This document shows positions 1 through 8,679 of a stretch of DNA of 64,000 bases, in pieces. The notes beneath the pieces were generated by a model. The model searched no databases. It was not told the DNA's origin and saw nothing but the letters and a program-made list of their open reading frames with translations. How positions within the stretch are numbered: position 1 is the first letter of the stretch; every line of letters starts with the position of its first letter. Made by a program: the position numbers and the translations under genes. The DNA is from Stieleria marina (GTDB lineage: Bacteria > Planctomycetota > Planctomycetia > Pirellulales > Pirellulaceae), in assembly GCA_007741555.1 (NCBI GenBank), contig CP036526.1, positions 1,736,001-1,800,000 of the forward strand. The letters run 5' to 3'.

Positions 1-2
1 AT

Positions 3-920
3 TTAGTTGCTCAAGAAAACCTGCAGCCCGATGATCCCATTGCGTCGGTGGATGGTAAGCCTATTTTTCTGGGCGAATTGAATTTGGTCGTCGTCGATCG
101 ACTGAAAATACGGGACGTCAGCAAAGCGACGCCGCAAGTTCAACAGGCCATCGCGGCGACCTTGGTGCGTCAGCATTTAGCGATGAAGTCACTTCGGATA
201 CAGGGAGGAGAAAACCTTCAGCGGATCATCGACCGTTCGATCAGTGATTTGCAGAAGGACTTAGAACGCCGGGGGAGCAATTTGCAGGATCACGCCAAAC
301 AACGCAGTAGTGACGAAGCTTCGCTGAGAGAAACATTGGCGTGGCAGATCGCTTGGAAGGGGTATCTGAAGAGCCGTATGACGGACAAGAACCTGCGAAC
401 GTACTTCGCGCGCAATCAATCCAAGTACGTTGGCGGTCGGTGGGATGTGTCGCAGATCTTTTTGAAAATCGATCCTGCTGATCAGGCGTCGCGGGATGCC
501 GTTCGTGAGCGACTTGCCCCGCTGATCTTGGAGCTTCGCCAGTCCGATGCACCCGAAGTATCGTTTGCCGCTGCGGCTCGCAAGCACAGCGAAGGTAGTG
601 CGGCGTTGGCGGGAGGACGAATCGGCAGGGTGCAATCCAACGGTGATTTGCCCGGTAGTGTGATGGCGGCGGTCCGGTCGACCCCGGTGGGCAAGGTGAG
701 CGAACCGGTGCAGTCGCCGCTTGGGCTGCACGTGGTGTTTGTGCATGATCACGAAAAAAGCGAAAGCGGTTTCGAGGATTTGACGGACCAATCGCAGCTG
801 CGACGTGATGCAACGGATGCCTTGTTTGGGCAGTTGGTCGGGCAGCAGAAAGACGCCAAGATTTCATGGTACATTCCCGCTTTGAAACCGCCTGCCAACG
901 TGAATCTGATTCCAAAGTAG
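3..920 (+). CDS. Parvulin-type peptidyl-prolyl isomerase, 5' end missing
   Basis: The frame is open from base 3 and the upstream codons still look like protein, so the true start lies before the window; the GTG at 48 is probably internal. The visible part resembles SurA/PpiC chaperones: a helical N-terminal half followed by a parvulin rotamase domain (about residues 130-250 counted from the GTG) with the typical HSEG...GG.IG core and a conserved LGLHVVFV segment near its end. Family knowledge: such proteins catalyse cis-trans isomerisation of prolyl bonds and assist folding of exported proteins, usually in the periplasm. The signal peptide, if there is one, is outside the window. The next gene follows after about 65 bases on the same strand. 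Confidence 0.85.
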   Translation, partial: LVAQENLQPDDPIASVDGKPIFLGELNLVVVDRLKIRDVSKATPQVQQAIAATLVRQHLAMKSLRIQGGENLQRIIDRSISDLQKDLERRGSNLQDHAKQRSSDEASLRETLAWQIAWKGYLKSRMTDKNLRTYFARNQSKYVGGRWDVSQIFLKIDPADQASRDAVRERLAPLILELRQSDAPEVSFAAAARKHSEGSAALAGGRIGRVQSNGDLPGSVMAAVRSTPVGKVSEPVQSPLGLHVVFVHDHEKSESGFEDLTDQSQLRRDATDALFGQLVGQQKDAKISWYIPALKPPANVNLIPK

Positions 921-984
921 GCCGCCGCATCGTAGAGGATCGCTGGCGGCATTCTTGGCGGGCAGTCAATGACCCAATTGGAAT

Positions 985-2340
985 GTGTCCGCTCTGCTTA
1001 TGTCGATCCTGCAACGATTCGAAAACCATATCGTCGGCGAACTAACGGATCACGAGAGGACGACGCTTCGCTGTAGCGCCGCTTGGTTTTTTTTGGTGCT
1101 GTTCGGGTACTACATTCTGCGGCCGATTCGCGAACAGATCAGCACCGAATATGGCATCAAGAATCTGTCTTGGTTGTTTTACGCGACCTTGGCGACGATG
1201 TTGATCGCGATTCCAACCTACTCGTTGCTGGTGTCAAAGTTTCACCGAAGAAAACTTGTACCTAGCATCTACGCATTCTTTTGTGTTGCGTTGTTGTTTT
1301 TTTGGGCGGCAATGTCCTTTGTTCCGAAGACGGCCATGATTGGTGGCACTCCGACGCTCGAATGGGTGGCGAGGTTTCTTTTCATTTGGATCAGCGTTTA
1401 CGGTTTGTTCATCGTTTCGTTCTTTTGGAGCGTCGTCGGCGACATGCTTGCACCGGAGCAGGGGCGACGTTTGTATGGAATGATTGCGGGCGGTGGAACG
1501 GCGGGCGGAATGATCGCATCGTTGGTTGCCACATTCATGGTCGATGAATTGGGACAAGAAAACCTGCTCTTGATTCCAGTCGTTTTGTTGGTCGTCGGAC
1601 TCTTGGTTTACTTTCGACTTGAAAAGGCCTGGGAGAGTCAGCAAGCGAGCGCTGTTGCCTTACCATCAAGCAGCGGAAAGCCGACGGGGGGAAATCCGTT
1701 TGCAGGGTTCACGGCGGTATTCAGTTCTCGGTATCTGTTCGCAATTTGTTTATATGGATTGTTTTTAGCGACCTGCGGCACCACGATCTATTTTCAGCAG
1801 TCAGAGATTGTCGAAGCCGCGTTTGACACAAAAGAAGCCAAGACGAAGTACTTCGCAATGATCAACTTTGCGGTGCAGGTATTGACGCTGGTTCTTCAGA
1901 CGGCAGTCGTGGGGCGACTGATGAAACGCTTTGGACTTGGCCTGACCTTGGCGATTTTGCCGATCGCCTACATTTGCGGTATCACTTCGCTGGCGATCGC
2001 CCCAACGCTGGCAGTGCTTGCTGTTATTTCTGTGACGGGGCGGTCAGCCGAATACGCGATCGCGAACCCAGCACGCGAAGTGCTCTTTACGGCGGTACGT
2101 CGCGAGGATCGATACAAAGCCAAGAGTTTCATCGACACGATCGTGCGACGAAGTGGTGATGCTTCGGTCGGAACCGTTTATCGATTGATGCGAGAAAGCT
2201 GGGGGATCGCGATGACGACGTTGTCTTGGTGCATCATTCCGATTGCCATCGCGTGGTGTTTTTTGGCATGGTTTATCGGATACGAAAACAAACGGGTCAT
2301 CGCGGAATTGGATGATCAAGTGCAAGCGGACAACGACTGA
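985..2340 (+). CDS. NTT/MFS-like 12-TM membrane transporter
   Basis: A 451-residue polytopic membrane protein with about twelve hydrophobic segments. The first segment ends in YYILRPIREQ, which resembles the conserved start of the ATP/ADP translocase (NTT, Npt1/Npt2-like) family and its free-living relatives, often annotated as MFS transporters. A glycine-rich GGGTAGGMIAS stretch lies in the middle of the first half. The second half carries charged loops and ends in a short acidic tail. The start may be GTG 985 or ATG 1000; no clear Shine-Dalgarno separates them. Substrate is unknown: nucleotide exchange is only suggested by family resemblance, and in a free-living bacterium another substrate is equally possible. 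Membrane location is secure. Confidence 0.75.
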   Translation: MSALLMSILQRFENHIVGELTDHERTTLRCSAAWFFLVLFGYYILRPIREQISTEYGIKNLSWLFYATLATMLIAIPTYSLLVSKFHRRKLVPSIYAFFCVALLFFWAAMSFVPKTAMIGGTPTLEWVARFLFIWISVYGLFIVSFFWSVVGDMLAPEQGRRLYGMIAGGGTAGGMIASLVATFMVDELGQENLLLIPVVLLVVGLLVYFRLEKAWESQQASAVALPSSSGKPTGGNPFAGFTAVFSSRYLFAICLYGLFLATCGTTIYFQQSEIVEAAFDTKEAKTKYFAMINFAVQVLTLVLQTAVVGRLMKRFGLGLTLAILPIAYICGITSLAIAPTLAVLAVISVTGRSAEYAIANPAREVLFTAVRREDRYKAKSFIDTIVRRSGDASVGTVYRLMRESWGIAMTTLSWCIIPIAIAWCFLAWFIGYENKRVIAELDDQVQADND

Positions 2341-2382
2341 GCCCAAAAGGATCACGCTTCGGCGCAGTAGCAATTGGCAACG

Positions 2383-2417
2383 AAAAAACGCTCGCAGCTG
2401 GTGTTAGCTACGAGCGT
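2383..2417 (-). terminator. Rho-independent terminator of the Gly/Tyr-Gln-rich secreted protein gene
   Basis: On the minus strand a stem of about 12 bp with one mismatch (ACGCTCGTAGCT pairing with AGCTGCGAGCGT, loop of 6) is followed directly by six T residues. It lies about 30 bases beyond the stop codon of the minus-strand gene ending at 2446. Confidence 0.8.
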
Positions 2418-2445
2418 CAAGTGGGAGCATCCAGCTGTCTTTGCA

Positions 2446-3489
2446 CTAGCTGCGTTTAAAGTTCAGGCCGCCCGTCTTGGTGCCATCCAGCTTGAAAGCG
2501 AATCCGGAATCATTGGCCGTCCAGTCGCCAACCATCTGCTGAAGGTCAGCGGAACGCACTAGAGTCAGGCGTCCTTGGGCTAGTCGGTACTCGCCGTCGA
2601 ATTTGCTGGATTTGCCATTCTTGGTTGCCGTCCATGTGAACGTGCCATCCGATGCCAAGTTGAGTTCAACCGATTGGCTGCCGGGGAGACTGACCCGCCA
2701 AGTTCCCACGTGTCCTGCTGTCGTGTTCGGCAGAGTAGCCGTCGCTGCGGTGAACTGCGGAATGGTTGTAGTTGTTTCCGGAGTCACTTTGGTCGCTTCG
2801 CCGCCAGCTTTTGAGATCGACGCTAGAGCCTGCAAAGCACTTTGCTGAGCCGTTGTTGGAGCCGACTTCTGAGCTGGCGTTTGGGTGGTTGCCGGTTGGG
2901 CGGCAGGTGAGGTAGCCGGTGTGGCGACGTTGGCAGGGTTTACCGAATTTGTCTGGCCAGTGATCGTGCTTGCCATCGTTTGTGTTCTGAGCGAAGAGGT
3001 CGCTGAAGGCTGTTGATTGGTTGTTTGGCTGACCACAGGCATAGACCGTTGTGGCACTGTGCTTTGTGTCGTTGGCTGGGGCACCGCCTGTGCCGAGATC
3101 GATGGCGTAGACGGTTGCTGATAAGTGACTTGGCTGGAAGCAGGCTGCGAGTAAATCGTCTGCGGTTGCGTGGGCTGTACGTAGACGCTTTGCGAGTGAA
3201 CGGATTGTGAATAAACGGGCTGCGAGTACTGCGGTTGAGCGTAGGAGGGTTGCGAGTATACGCTGGTGGCTTGGGATGTCTGGTACTTCACCGTCGGGCG
3301 GCGAAAGTTCATCGATGGACGCGAGATGGATGGCCGCGGAAAGGACCGGCTGAGTCCGCCGCCGAAGCCGCCCCCAAATCCGCCGAACCCACCGCCACGT
3401 CCACCGCACGCAGAGGCGGGGAGAGTGTTGGCAACGATTCCGGCAAGAGCGGCGACGACCAGGATGGTTGATTTAAGCTGACGATTCAT
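2446..3489 (-). CDS. Secreted low-complexity protein with C-terminal beta domain
   Basis: Start chosen at ATG 3489, which has GGAG nine bases upstream and opens a clear signal peptide (residues about 1-27, ending near PASA). The mature N-terminus is Gly/Phe-rich, then residues about 70-140 form degenerate repeats of the type YSQPxYSQS, followed by a Gln/Thr/Ala/Pro-rich linker to about residue 255. The last 85 residues are a folded module opening with HVGTWRVSLPG and ending in GLNFKRS; it looks like a small lipocalin-like beta barrel of the kind used for 'WT.G.W' extracellular domains. A related module ends the gene at 5018. The protein is 347 residues long, probably periplasmic or surface-exposed. 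Function unknown. Confidence 0.75.
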   Translation of the reverse strand: MNRQLKSTILVVAALAGIVANTLPASACGGRGGGFGGFGGGFGGGLSRSFPRPSISRPSMNFRRPTVKYQTSQATSVYSQPSYAQPQYSQPVYSQSVHSQSVYVQPTQPQTIYSQPASSQVTYQQPSTPSISAQAVPQPTTQSTVPQRSMPVVSQTTNQQPSATSSLRTQTMASTITGQTNSVNPANVATPATSPAAQPATTQTPAQKSAPTTAQQSALQALASISKAGGEATKVTPETTTTIPQFTAATATLPNTTAGHVGTWRVSLPGSQSVELNLASDGTFTWTATKNGKSSKFDGEYRLAQGRLTLVRSADLQQMVGDWTANDSGFAFKLDGTKTGGLNFKRS

Positions 3490-3697
3490 TGTTTCGCTCC
3501 AAAAAGTGTTTTCAGTGGATGGATTTCGGTTTTGCACTCAGTGGGATGACTGCGTTGCTAAATATCCAAGCGGGGCACGGTTCAAACTGTTACGGCATTT
3601 CACGAAAAAACGGGAACGCGGTTCGTTTTGGTTTCACAAAACTGCAAAACCTCACGCCCACGTCCCCGCCGAGCCATCCTCGAATCAAGTATTCAGG

Positions 3698-4885
3698 TCA
3701 GTCAGCGAGCCATGACGCCAGGGTTTCTTCGGCTGTCTTGGTCGCTTTTTGCGGAGCCAGTTCTTTTTCCATCGCGTTGGCGATGCGTGCGACGTATTCC
3801 ACTGTCGCTTCCAACGCGTCGTCCGATGCGGTGGCATCAAGCTTGGCCACAAAAAGGATCAGGTACTCGCCTGCCGAATTCTTTTCGATCGCCCAAGATC
3901 CAATCTTGGTGGCCGAGCTCTGACGCATCAGTCGCATCATCAATTTCGTATCGGGGGCTTTGGTAGATGTGGAAACCAGCGACCAAATGCGTCGGACGTC
4001 GGCCAATCGGTAGTACTCGGTTTTCTTCGTGACAAAAACAGACTGGGTTTTGTCCTTTGCGACTTCACGCTGGATCAAATAATTGCCTGTGCTATGGAGC
4101 GTGTACTGAATTTCGGCGTTATCCAGGACTACTTTGGTAGGCAGCGGTGACTCTTTCCACGTCCCATCGATCAGAGCTTTGATCTCGCTGATGTCCACGC
4201 AAAAGCTGACTGCACCGGCCGTCGGCGAAAACGATTGAGCGATTGCGACCAGTTCGCCATCGCTGTTGACGACCGGTCCGCCGCTGTCGCCACGCCGAAT
4301 CGCCGTCTGTGTTTCGACGACTTTAAAATCATGTTCGCCGTGGTCCGAGTCGAATTTTTTGTCGTAGACGGCGCGGACCGTTCCCGAGGAGTAGACCCAC
4401 AGCACATCACTGCCGCCGGGGTTTCCAATCAAATCGACTGCCGTACCTGGCTTGGTGCTGGACTGGGCCAATTCGATCGCTTGGGCCCCCTCGGGAAGTT
4501 CGGGCAATTGAATCAAGGCTAGATCACGTTTGCGATCGACTGCGACGACTTTGCCTTGTTTGCCAAGCTTGAGGATGTTGTCCAAGTAGCTCTTGCGTTT
4601 CACGGTTGGCAGGTCGCCCTTCATTTCGGGAAAGAAGATAACGGCGTTTCGGCTATCTCCTACAACATGTGCGTTGGTGATGACCAAGCGTTTTTCGGCG
4701 TTCACCAGCACGCCTGTTCCGCTCGATGTTTGGTCATCGGCGTCGGCGGTGATGATCCAAACTGTCGAAGGAAGCGCTTTTTGGTAGTTTTCTGCATCCG
4801 CGTAAACGCTCGCTGGGAGGCTCAGCAGCACAGCAAGGCCGCAAACGCAGATCAGCAGCTTTCGGTCGATTTTGGGCGTTAACAT
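3698..4885 (-). CDS. Secreted trypsin-like serine protease (S1C/HtrA-like, no PDZ seen)
   Basis: A 395-residue protein with an N-terminal signal peptide (cleavage near residue 29). The catalytic triad of the chymotrypsin fold is visible: His73 in VITNAHVVG, Asp121 in DRKRDLALIQL, and Ser201 in RRGDSGGPVV. The roughly 150 residues after the protease domain do not look like a PDZ domain and contain mixed alpha/beta sequence of unknown type. Family role: ATP-independent proteolysis of exported or misfolded proteins outside the cytoplasm. It sits between two minus-strand genes whose products share a C-terminal beta module, so the three may be functionally linked, but spacing is too wide for a tight operon. 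Confidence 0.85.
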   Translation of the reverse strand: MLTPKIDRKLLICVCGLAVLLSLPASVYADAENYQKALPSTVWIITADADDQTSSGTGVLVNAEKRLVITNAHVVGDSRNAVIFFPEMKGDLPTVKRKSYLDNILKLGKQGKVVAVDRKRDLALIQLPELPEGAQAIELAQSSTKPGTAVDLIGNPGGSDVLWVYSSGTVRAVYDKKFDSDHGEHDFKVVETQTAIRRGDSGGPVVNSDGELVAIAQSFSPTAGAVSFCVDISEIKALIDGTWKESPLPTKVVLDNAEIQYTLHSTGNYLIQREVAKDKTQSVFVTKKTEYYRLADVRRIWSLVSTSTKAPDTKLMMRLMRQSSATKIGSWAIEKNSAGEYLILFVAKLDATASDDALEATVEYVARIANAMEKELAPQKATKTAEETLASWLAD

Positions 4886-4914
4886 TGGTTTTTCTCGCTC
4901 TTGGGGGATGGCTC

Positions 4915-4933
4915 GCGGCGGTTGATCCGCCGC
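4915..4933. promoter_or_regulatory. Perfect GC-rich hairpin in the leader of the protease gene
   Basis: GCGGCGG TTGAT CCGCCGC forms a perfect 7-bp stem with a 5-base loop about 30 bases upstream of the protease start at 4885. There is no T tract, so it is not a normal terminator. It could affect translation or transcript stability, or be a protein-binding palindrome. Confidence 0.35.
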
Positions 4934-5017
4934 TGGATGGTTTGACTCTCCTTTGAAAGCGTGATCCGTGTGGCCGTGTTACAGAAAAAAACGGGCCGGC
5001 AAAAATCGGCAGTGTTT

Positions 5018-5572
5018 TCACCGAGCCTTTTTGAAGTTCAATGCCAAGCTGGGGGAGACTTCCAGACGAAACGCTTGGTTATCGGTTTGCGTGACGGTCC
5101 CGGCGATTGATGTTTTGTCATTGCCGGTCAGGGTCAATCGGTTGCCCGATTTGGCTGCTGTCCCCACTGAGACGTGCGATTGGCCGTTCTTTTGGTGGAC
5201 AAGCTGAAATTTGCGATCAGCCGTGATTGCGATTGCAAACGCTTCGGTGCTGCTGATGGCTGCTGACCAAGTCCCAACCAAAGTCAGTTTTGGGACTTCA
5301 GCTCTCGTTTTGACCGCGTCCGTCTTTGCTTTTACGACGGTCGGTAGGGGAGGCGAGGATGGATTGATCAGCGACTGAATATTGATTTTTCGCTGGGGCT
5401 TCCTTGCGTCGGCGCTGGTCGTTTGCTCGGCGAGTTTCGTGGAGCTTTCAAAGACTGCGGCCATTGAAATTTCCGAAAACAGGTCGTCCTTGGCATGGGC
5501 GATCGTCGGGTGGATAATTTTTGACGCAAATAGGATTGCGAGCAGGGTGGCGATTGCAAACGTGACACGCAT
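5018..5572 (-). CDS. Secreted protein with the same C-terminal beta domain
   Basis: The open frame reaches 5767, but ATG 5572 opens a convincing signal peptide (residues about 1-25, ending near AHA) and the upstream 65 codons are Arg/Ser-rich noise, so 5572 is chosen (184 residues). A linker of about 75 residues is followed by a C-terminal module opening with LVGTWSAAI and closing with LALNFKKAR. Its start (GTW) and end (LNFK+R) match the terminal module of the gene at 2446-3489, as do the alternating pattern and the GxxLTL strand. Function unknown; a secreted, possibly ligand-binding beta barrel is plausible. Confidence 0.65.
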   Translation of the reverse strand: MRVTFAIATLLAILFASKIIHPTIAHAKDDLFSEISMAAVFESSTKLAEQTTSADARKPQRKINIQSLINPSSPPLPTVVKAKTDAVKTRAEVPKLTLVGTWSAAISSTEAFAIAITADRKFQLVHQKNGQSHVSVGTAAKSGNRLTLTGNDKTSIAGTVTQTDNQAFRLEVSPSLALNFKKAR

Positions 5573-5979
5573 GGCAGCGGTGACCTCAAAACGAAGGGAT
5601 GGCACAAAGGGCGACGATCGATTCTGGCGTTCGTCTCTTTTCCTGAGCGTCAAAAGACACCGTTTGTTACATCGTTGCTTTTTCCCCTTATGAATTCGTG
5701 TCGCCGACGCTCGCCCATTTCTCCGGTCGCTGCAATTGCTTGCCAGTATCGATCGAACGCTTGGCAATCGTTCCGCACGGTCGGCATCCGAATGTTATGG
5801 CCAATCCAGGCAAAAGAGCGTGCGGTAGCTGCCAATCAAAGCTCTTTGTTTTTTTTCGGTAACACATTTCGATGCTCGTCGCTTGGTCTCTTAGTCAACA
5901 ACAACCACGGAAACGACGAGCCGCGGCAAGCTCACTGTTTCCTTTTCAATCAAACCTGCCGCCTTTGGAGAACAGAACG
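5573..5979. other. Divergent intergenic region, no gene recognised
   Basis: About 400 bases between a minus-strand and a plus-strand secreted-protein gene. It should hold both promoters. I see no RNA gene, repeat or convincing sigma-70 pair; the only clear signal is GGAG at 5967-5970, which is the ribosome binding site of the next gene. Confidence 0.4.
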
Positions 5980-6387
5980 ATGTTGAAACGAATTCTATTT
6001 GCAGTTGCCCCGCTGATGTTGGTCGCTACTTCCGTGATGGCCGAAGACAACTTGATGTCACGACTGGCCAAGTTGGACGTCAACGACGCCGCCGCCAATG
6101 CAGCCGAAGTGGCCGACGCCGATGACTTTGGCCAAGCCGACGTCGATGCACTGCTTGGCGACGACGAAGACAAGAGTAGCGAGGATGCCGTGGCCGCCTG
6201 CTTCCGCCGCGTCGGATACGGCTACAACTACTGTCGTTCGTACAACAGCTACAGCAACTACCGGTACCACAACTACTACACCCCCGTGTACCACAGCTAC
6301 CGCTACTGTGCTCCGACCTATCACTACACACCGGTGACGTACAGCTACTACACACCTGTGTACACCAGCTACTGGGGATGCTGGTAA
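5980..6387 (+). CDS. Small secreted Tyr-rich protein
   Basis: ATG 5980 is preceded by GGAG at a good distance and opens a signal peptide (residues 1-21, ending VMA). The mature protein starts with an acidic Ala/Asp-rich stretch and then, from about residue 77, becomes extremely Tyr-rich with Ser, Asn, Thr, His and a few Cys, including several copies of YYTPVY-like units. It ends in YWGCW. Total length 135 residues. Such Tyr-rich low-complexity secreted proteins are often structural or cross-linked in cell walls or envelopes; that role is inference. A strong terminator follows about 60 bases downstream, so it is probably transcribed alone. Confidence 0.75.
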   Translation: MLKRILFAVAPLMLVATSVMAEDNLMSRLAKLDVNDAAANAAEVADADDFGQADVDALLGDDEDKSSEDAVAACFRRVGYGYNYCRSYNSYSNYRYHNYYTPVYHSYRYCAPTYHYTPVTYSYYTPVYTSYWGCW

Positions 6388-6444
6388 TCAATAAGCATCT
6401 CACGATGCTCTACGCCGAACCTGACAACCTGCTTGTCATCAACC

Positions 6445-6489
6445 AAAGCTTGGCGATCTGCGACTCAACGCGGTCGCCAAGCTTTTTTT
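6445..6489 (+). terminator. Strong Rho-independent terminator after the Tyr-rich protein gene
   Basis: AAAGCTTGGCGA (6445-6456) and TCGCCAAGCTTT (6474-6485) form a perfect 12-bp stem, and the T tract continues to 6489. It lies between the Tyr-rich gene and the next secreted-protein gene. Confidence 0.9.
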
Positions 6490-6524
6490 GCAAACACGAA
6501 TCAATCATTTACGAAAGCAAACCG

Positions 6525-7328
6525 ATGAAAAAAATCATTTACGGCGCTGTGCTCGCAGCCGCATTTTGCACGACAATGTCGTGCGTAAAGGCCGACGAAG
6601 TCGATTTGGCTCGCGTGTTGGGCCACGGTCAAACCTGTGACCACGTCATCAACTTGGTGATGCGACATGGCATCAATAATCGTGTCGATAACTATTCGGC
6701 AGGGATCGTCCACAACGCTGGTTTTGGACCGATGGCGATCTCCAGCACTGACATCGGTGACTTGGAGCTGATGCAAGTCACGTCGATGCCGCATAGCGAT
6801 CCAGCCTGTGGGCCCAAGTTCGCTGTGGTGCTACGAAACAACAGCACCCGAGAAGTCTGTGGGCCTCGCGTTTCGGCGGTGGCACTGTTGGGTCGCATCC
6901 GTTCCACGTCGCCCACGTCGGTGGTAAAGGTCGAAAAAATCTGCGCCGGTCAGTCCATCGAAGTGCACGTGCAATTACCCGTCGAAGCGCTTTCGATGGG
7001 GAACCACAACGGCACGCTTGTGGGTTTTCGCCGCTTGTTGGTCGCGGTCGATAGTTTCGATCAGTTCGTGGAAAACAACGAAGCGAACAATATCAAAGTG
7101 TTTGACCTCGCTTCGATTCCTATGGCGGCAACGACGGTCACGCCAGCGTTGTCGGTAGAGACATCGGCAGGGCAGCAGTCGGCTTCGGTGTCATCCACGA
7201 CGCCGACTCCAGCGACGAATGCGATGCCTGCAACTGCCCCGAGCGTCGGTACGGCGCCCGCCGCGGATGAATTGCAGTCGGCCATGCAAAAGCTGAACGC
7301 TGCAACTCCTGCTGAGTCAGTCCTCTAG
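6525..7328 (+). CDS. Secreted protein with CARDB-like domain
   Basis: The start at ATG 6525 opens a signal peptide (residues 1-24). The frame upstream of it runs through the terminator, so longer starts are rejected. Residues about 60-200 look like a CARDB-type beta sandwich: an early NAGFGPM segment, a middle VVLRNNSTREVCGPR, and the closing VDSFDQFVENNEANN motif, typical of domains that end in 'D..N.V.E.NE.NN'. The last 50 residues are a Ser/Thr/Ala-rich tail. Length 267 residues. Family role: adhesion or structural modules in secreted proteins; the partner is unknown. Confidence 0.7.
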   Translation: MKKIIYGAVLAAAFCTTMSCVKADEVDLARVLGHGQTCDHVINLVMRHGINNRVDNYSAGIVHNAGFGPMAISSTDIGDLELMQVTSMPHSDPACGPKFAVVLRNNSTREVCGPRVSAVALLGRIRSTSPTSVVKVEKICAGQSIEVHVQLPVEALSMGNHNGTLVGFRRLLVAVDSFDQFVENNEANNIKVFDLASIPMAATTVTPALSVETSAGQQSASVSSTTPTPATNAMPATAPSVGTAPAADELQSAMQKLNAATPAESVL

Positions 7329-7482
7329 TGCCGAGTCGCCTTTGTATTGGTTGCCGGTTTTGCGTCAGACTGTCGGAAGACATCGGATCGCGGTCAGGAG
7401 CGTTCAATGAACGACGTTCGGCTGCGATCCGAAATCCGGCAACGGTTGCAACTGACTTGGGCAATGAAGCTCAAGCCGAACG

Positions 7483-8649
7483 CTACTTGGGCGACGCTGT
7501 CAGTTCAACCAAGTCCTTGGGGCCTTGGTTGCGGTTTGCTTCGATCGCTTTTTGTTCCAGTTCGGCGTCGACCAAATTGTAGAAGACGTCTCGCTGACGC
7601 GGCTGGAACCCGAGTTCTTCGATCGCTTCGCGGATTTGATCCAGCGATAGAAAGTGCACCGTACCCGCTTCGGCGACCACGTTTTCTTCGATCATCAAAC
7701 TGCCCATGTCGTTGGCTCCAAAGAGCATGGCCAACTGCCCCATTTTCAGTCCCTGCGTGACCCAGCTGCTTTGAATGTTGGGGACGTTGTCAAGGAACAG
7801 CCGCGAAATCGCTTGCGTCTTCAGATACTCAAACGAGCCCGCAGGAGCCACGTGATCTAGCTCCGTATTGTCTGGTTGGAACGTCCAGCAAATGAAGGCC
7901 GTAAAGCCACTTGTTTCATCTTGAAGGTCACGCACACGTTCCAGGTGTTCGATGCGCTCGGCCAAGGTTTCGACGTGGCCAAACATCATCGTCGCGGTGC
8001 TGATGCCACCGAGTTGGTGCCAGACACGCATGACGTTCAACCAATCATCCGTCATGACTTTGCCGCGAGTCAGTTCGTTGCGTACGCGGTCGACCAGTAT
8101 CTCAGCTCCGCCACCTGGAATACTCCCCAGTCCGGCGGCTTTCAAACGCGTCAACACTTCCTTGATCGACAAGTTGTTGACCTTGGTAAAGTGATGCAGC
8201 TCAGGCGGGCTGAATCCATGCACATTCACGCTGGGAAACGCCGTCGTGATATCGCTGAGCAGTTCTTCGTACCACTCCAACTTGTACTTGGGGTGCAGTC
8301 CGCCCTGCATCAAAATTTGATTGCCGCCTAGTGCGACCGTCTCTTCGACTTTCTTGAGCAACTCGGCTCTGGGCAATACATAACCTTCGTCGCTCTTGGG
8401 GCCGCGGTAGAAGGCGCAGAAATTACAGACCGCGGTGCAGATGTTGGTGTAGTTGATGTTTCGATCGACGTTGTATGTCCGGTACGGTTCCGGGTGCATT
8501 CGCCGCGAAACCTTATCGGCAGCGGCACCAATCGCGGCCAGATCATGGCTTTGCAAAAGCTGCAGGCCGTCAGCGGCGGAAAGTCGTTCTCCCGCGACGG
8601 CTTTGTCGAGAATGTCACGGATCGAAGCGTCGGGGGCGGAAGCAATCAT
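7483..8649 (-). CDS. mqnC: Cyclic dehypoxanthine futalosine synthase MqnC (radical SAM)
   Basis: A 388-residue radical SAM protein of the MqnC/MqnE/CofH group. The [4Fe-4S] cluster motif CNFCAFYR (CxxxCxxC type) follows NINYTNICTAV near residue 70, and a GGG motif (SIPGGGAEIL) lies near residue 180. MqnC converts dehypoxanthinyl futalosine into its cyclic form in the futalosine route to menaquinone, in the cytoplasm. The gene mqnA lies immediately upstream on the same strand with a gap of 30 bases, so the two form an operon, which supports MqnC rather than CofH. The full family length is present. Confidence 0.93.
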   Translation of the reverse strand: MIASAPDASIRDILDKAVAGERLSAADGLQLLQSHDLAAIGAAADKVSRRMHPEPYRTYNVDRNINYTNICTAVCNFCAFYRGPKSDEGYVLPRAELLKKVEETVALGGNQILMQGGLHPKYKLEWYEELLSDITTAFPSVNVHGFSPPELHHFTKVNNLSIKEVLTRLKAAGLGSIPGGGAEILVDRVRNELTRGKVMTDDWLNVMRVWHQLGGISTATMMFGHVETLAERIEHLERVRDLQDETSGFTAFICWTFQPDNTELDHVAPAGSFEYLKTQAISRLFLDNVPNIQSSWVTQGLKMGQLAMLFGANDMGSLMIEENVVAEAGTVHFLSLDQIREAIEELGFQPRQRDVFYNLVDAELEQKAIEANRNQGPKDLVELTASPK

Positions 8650-8679
8650 GGTGTGTCTTTGAGTAAATCGATCGTTTTT

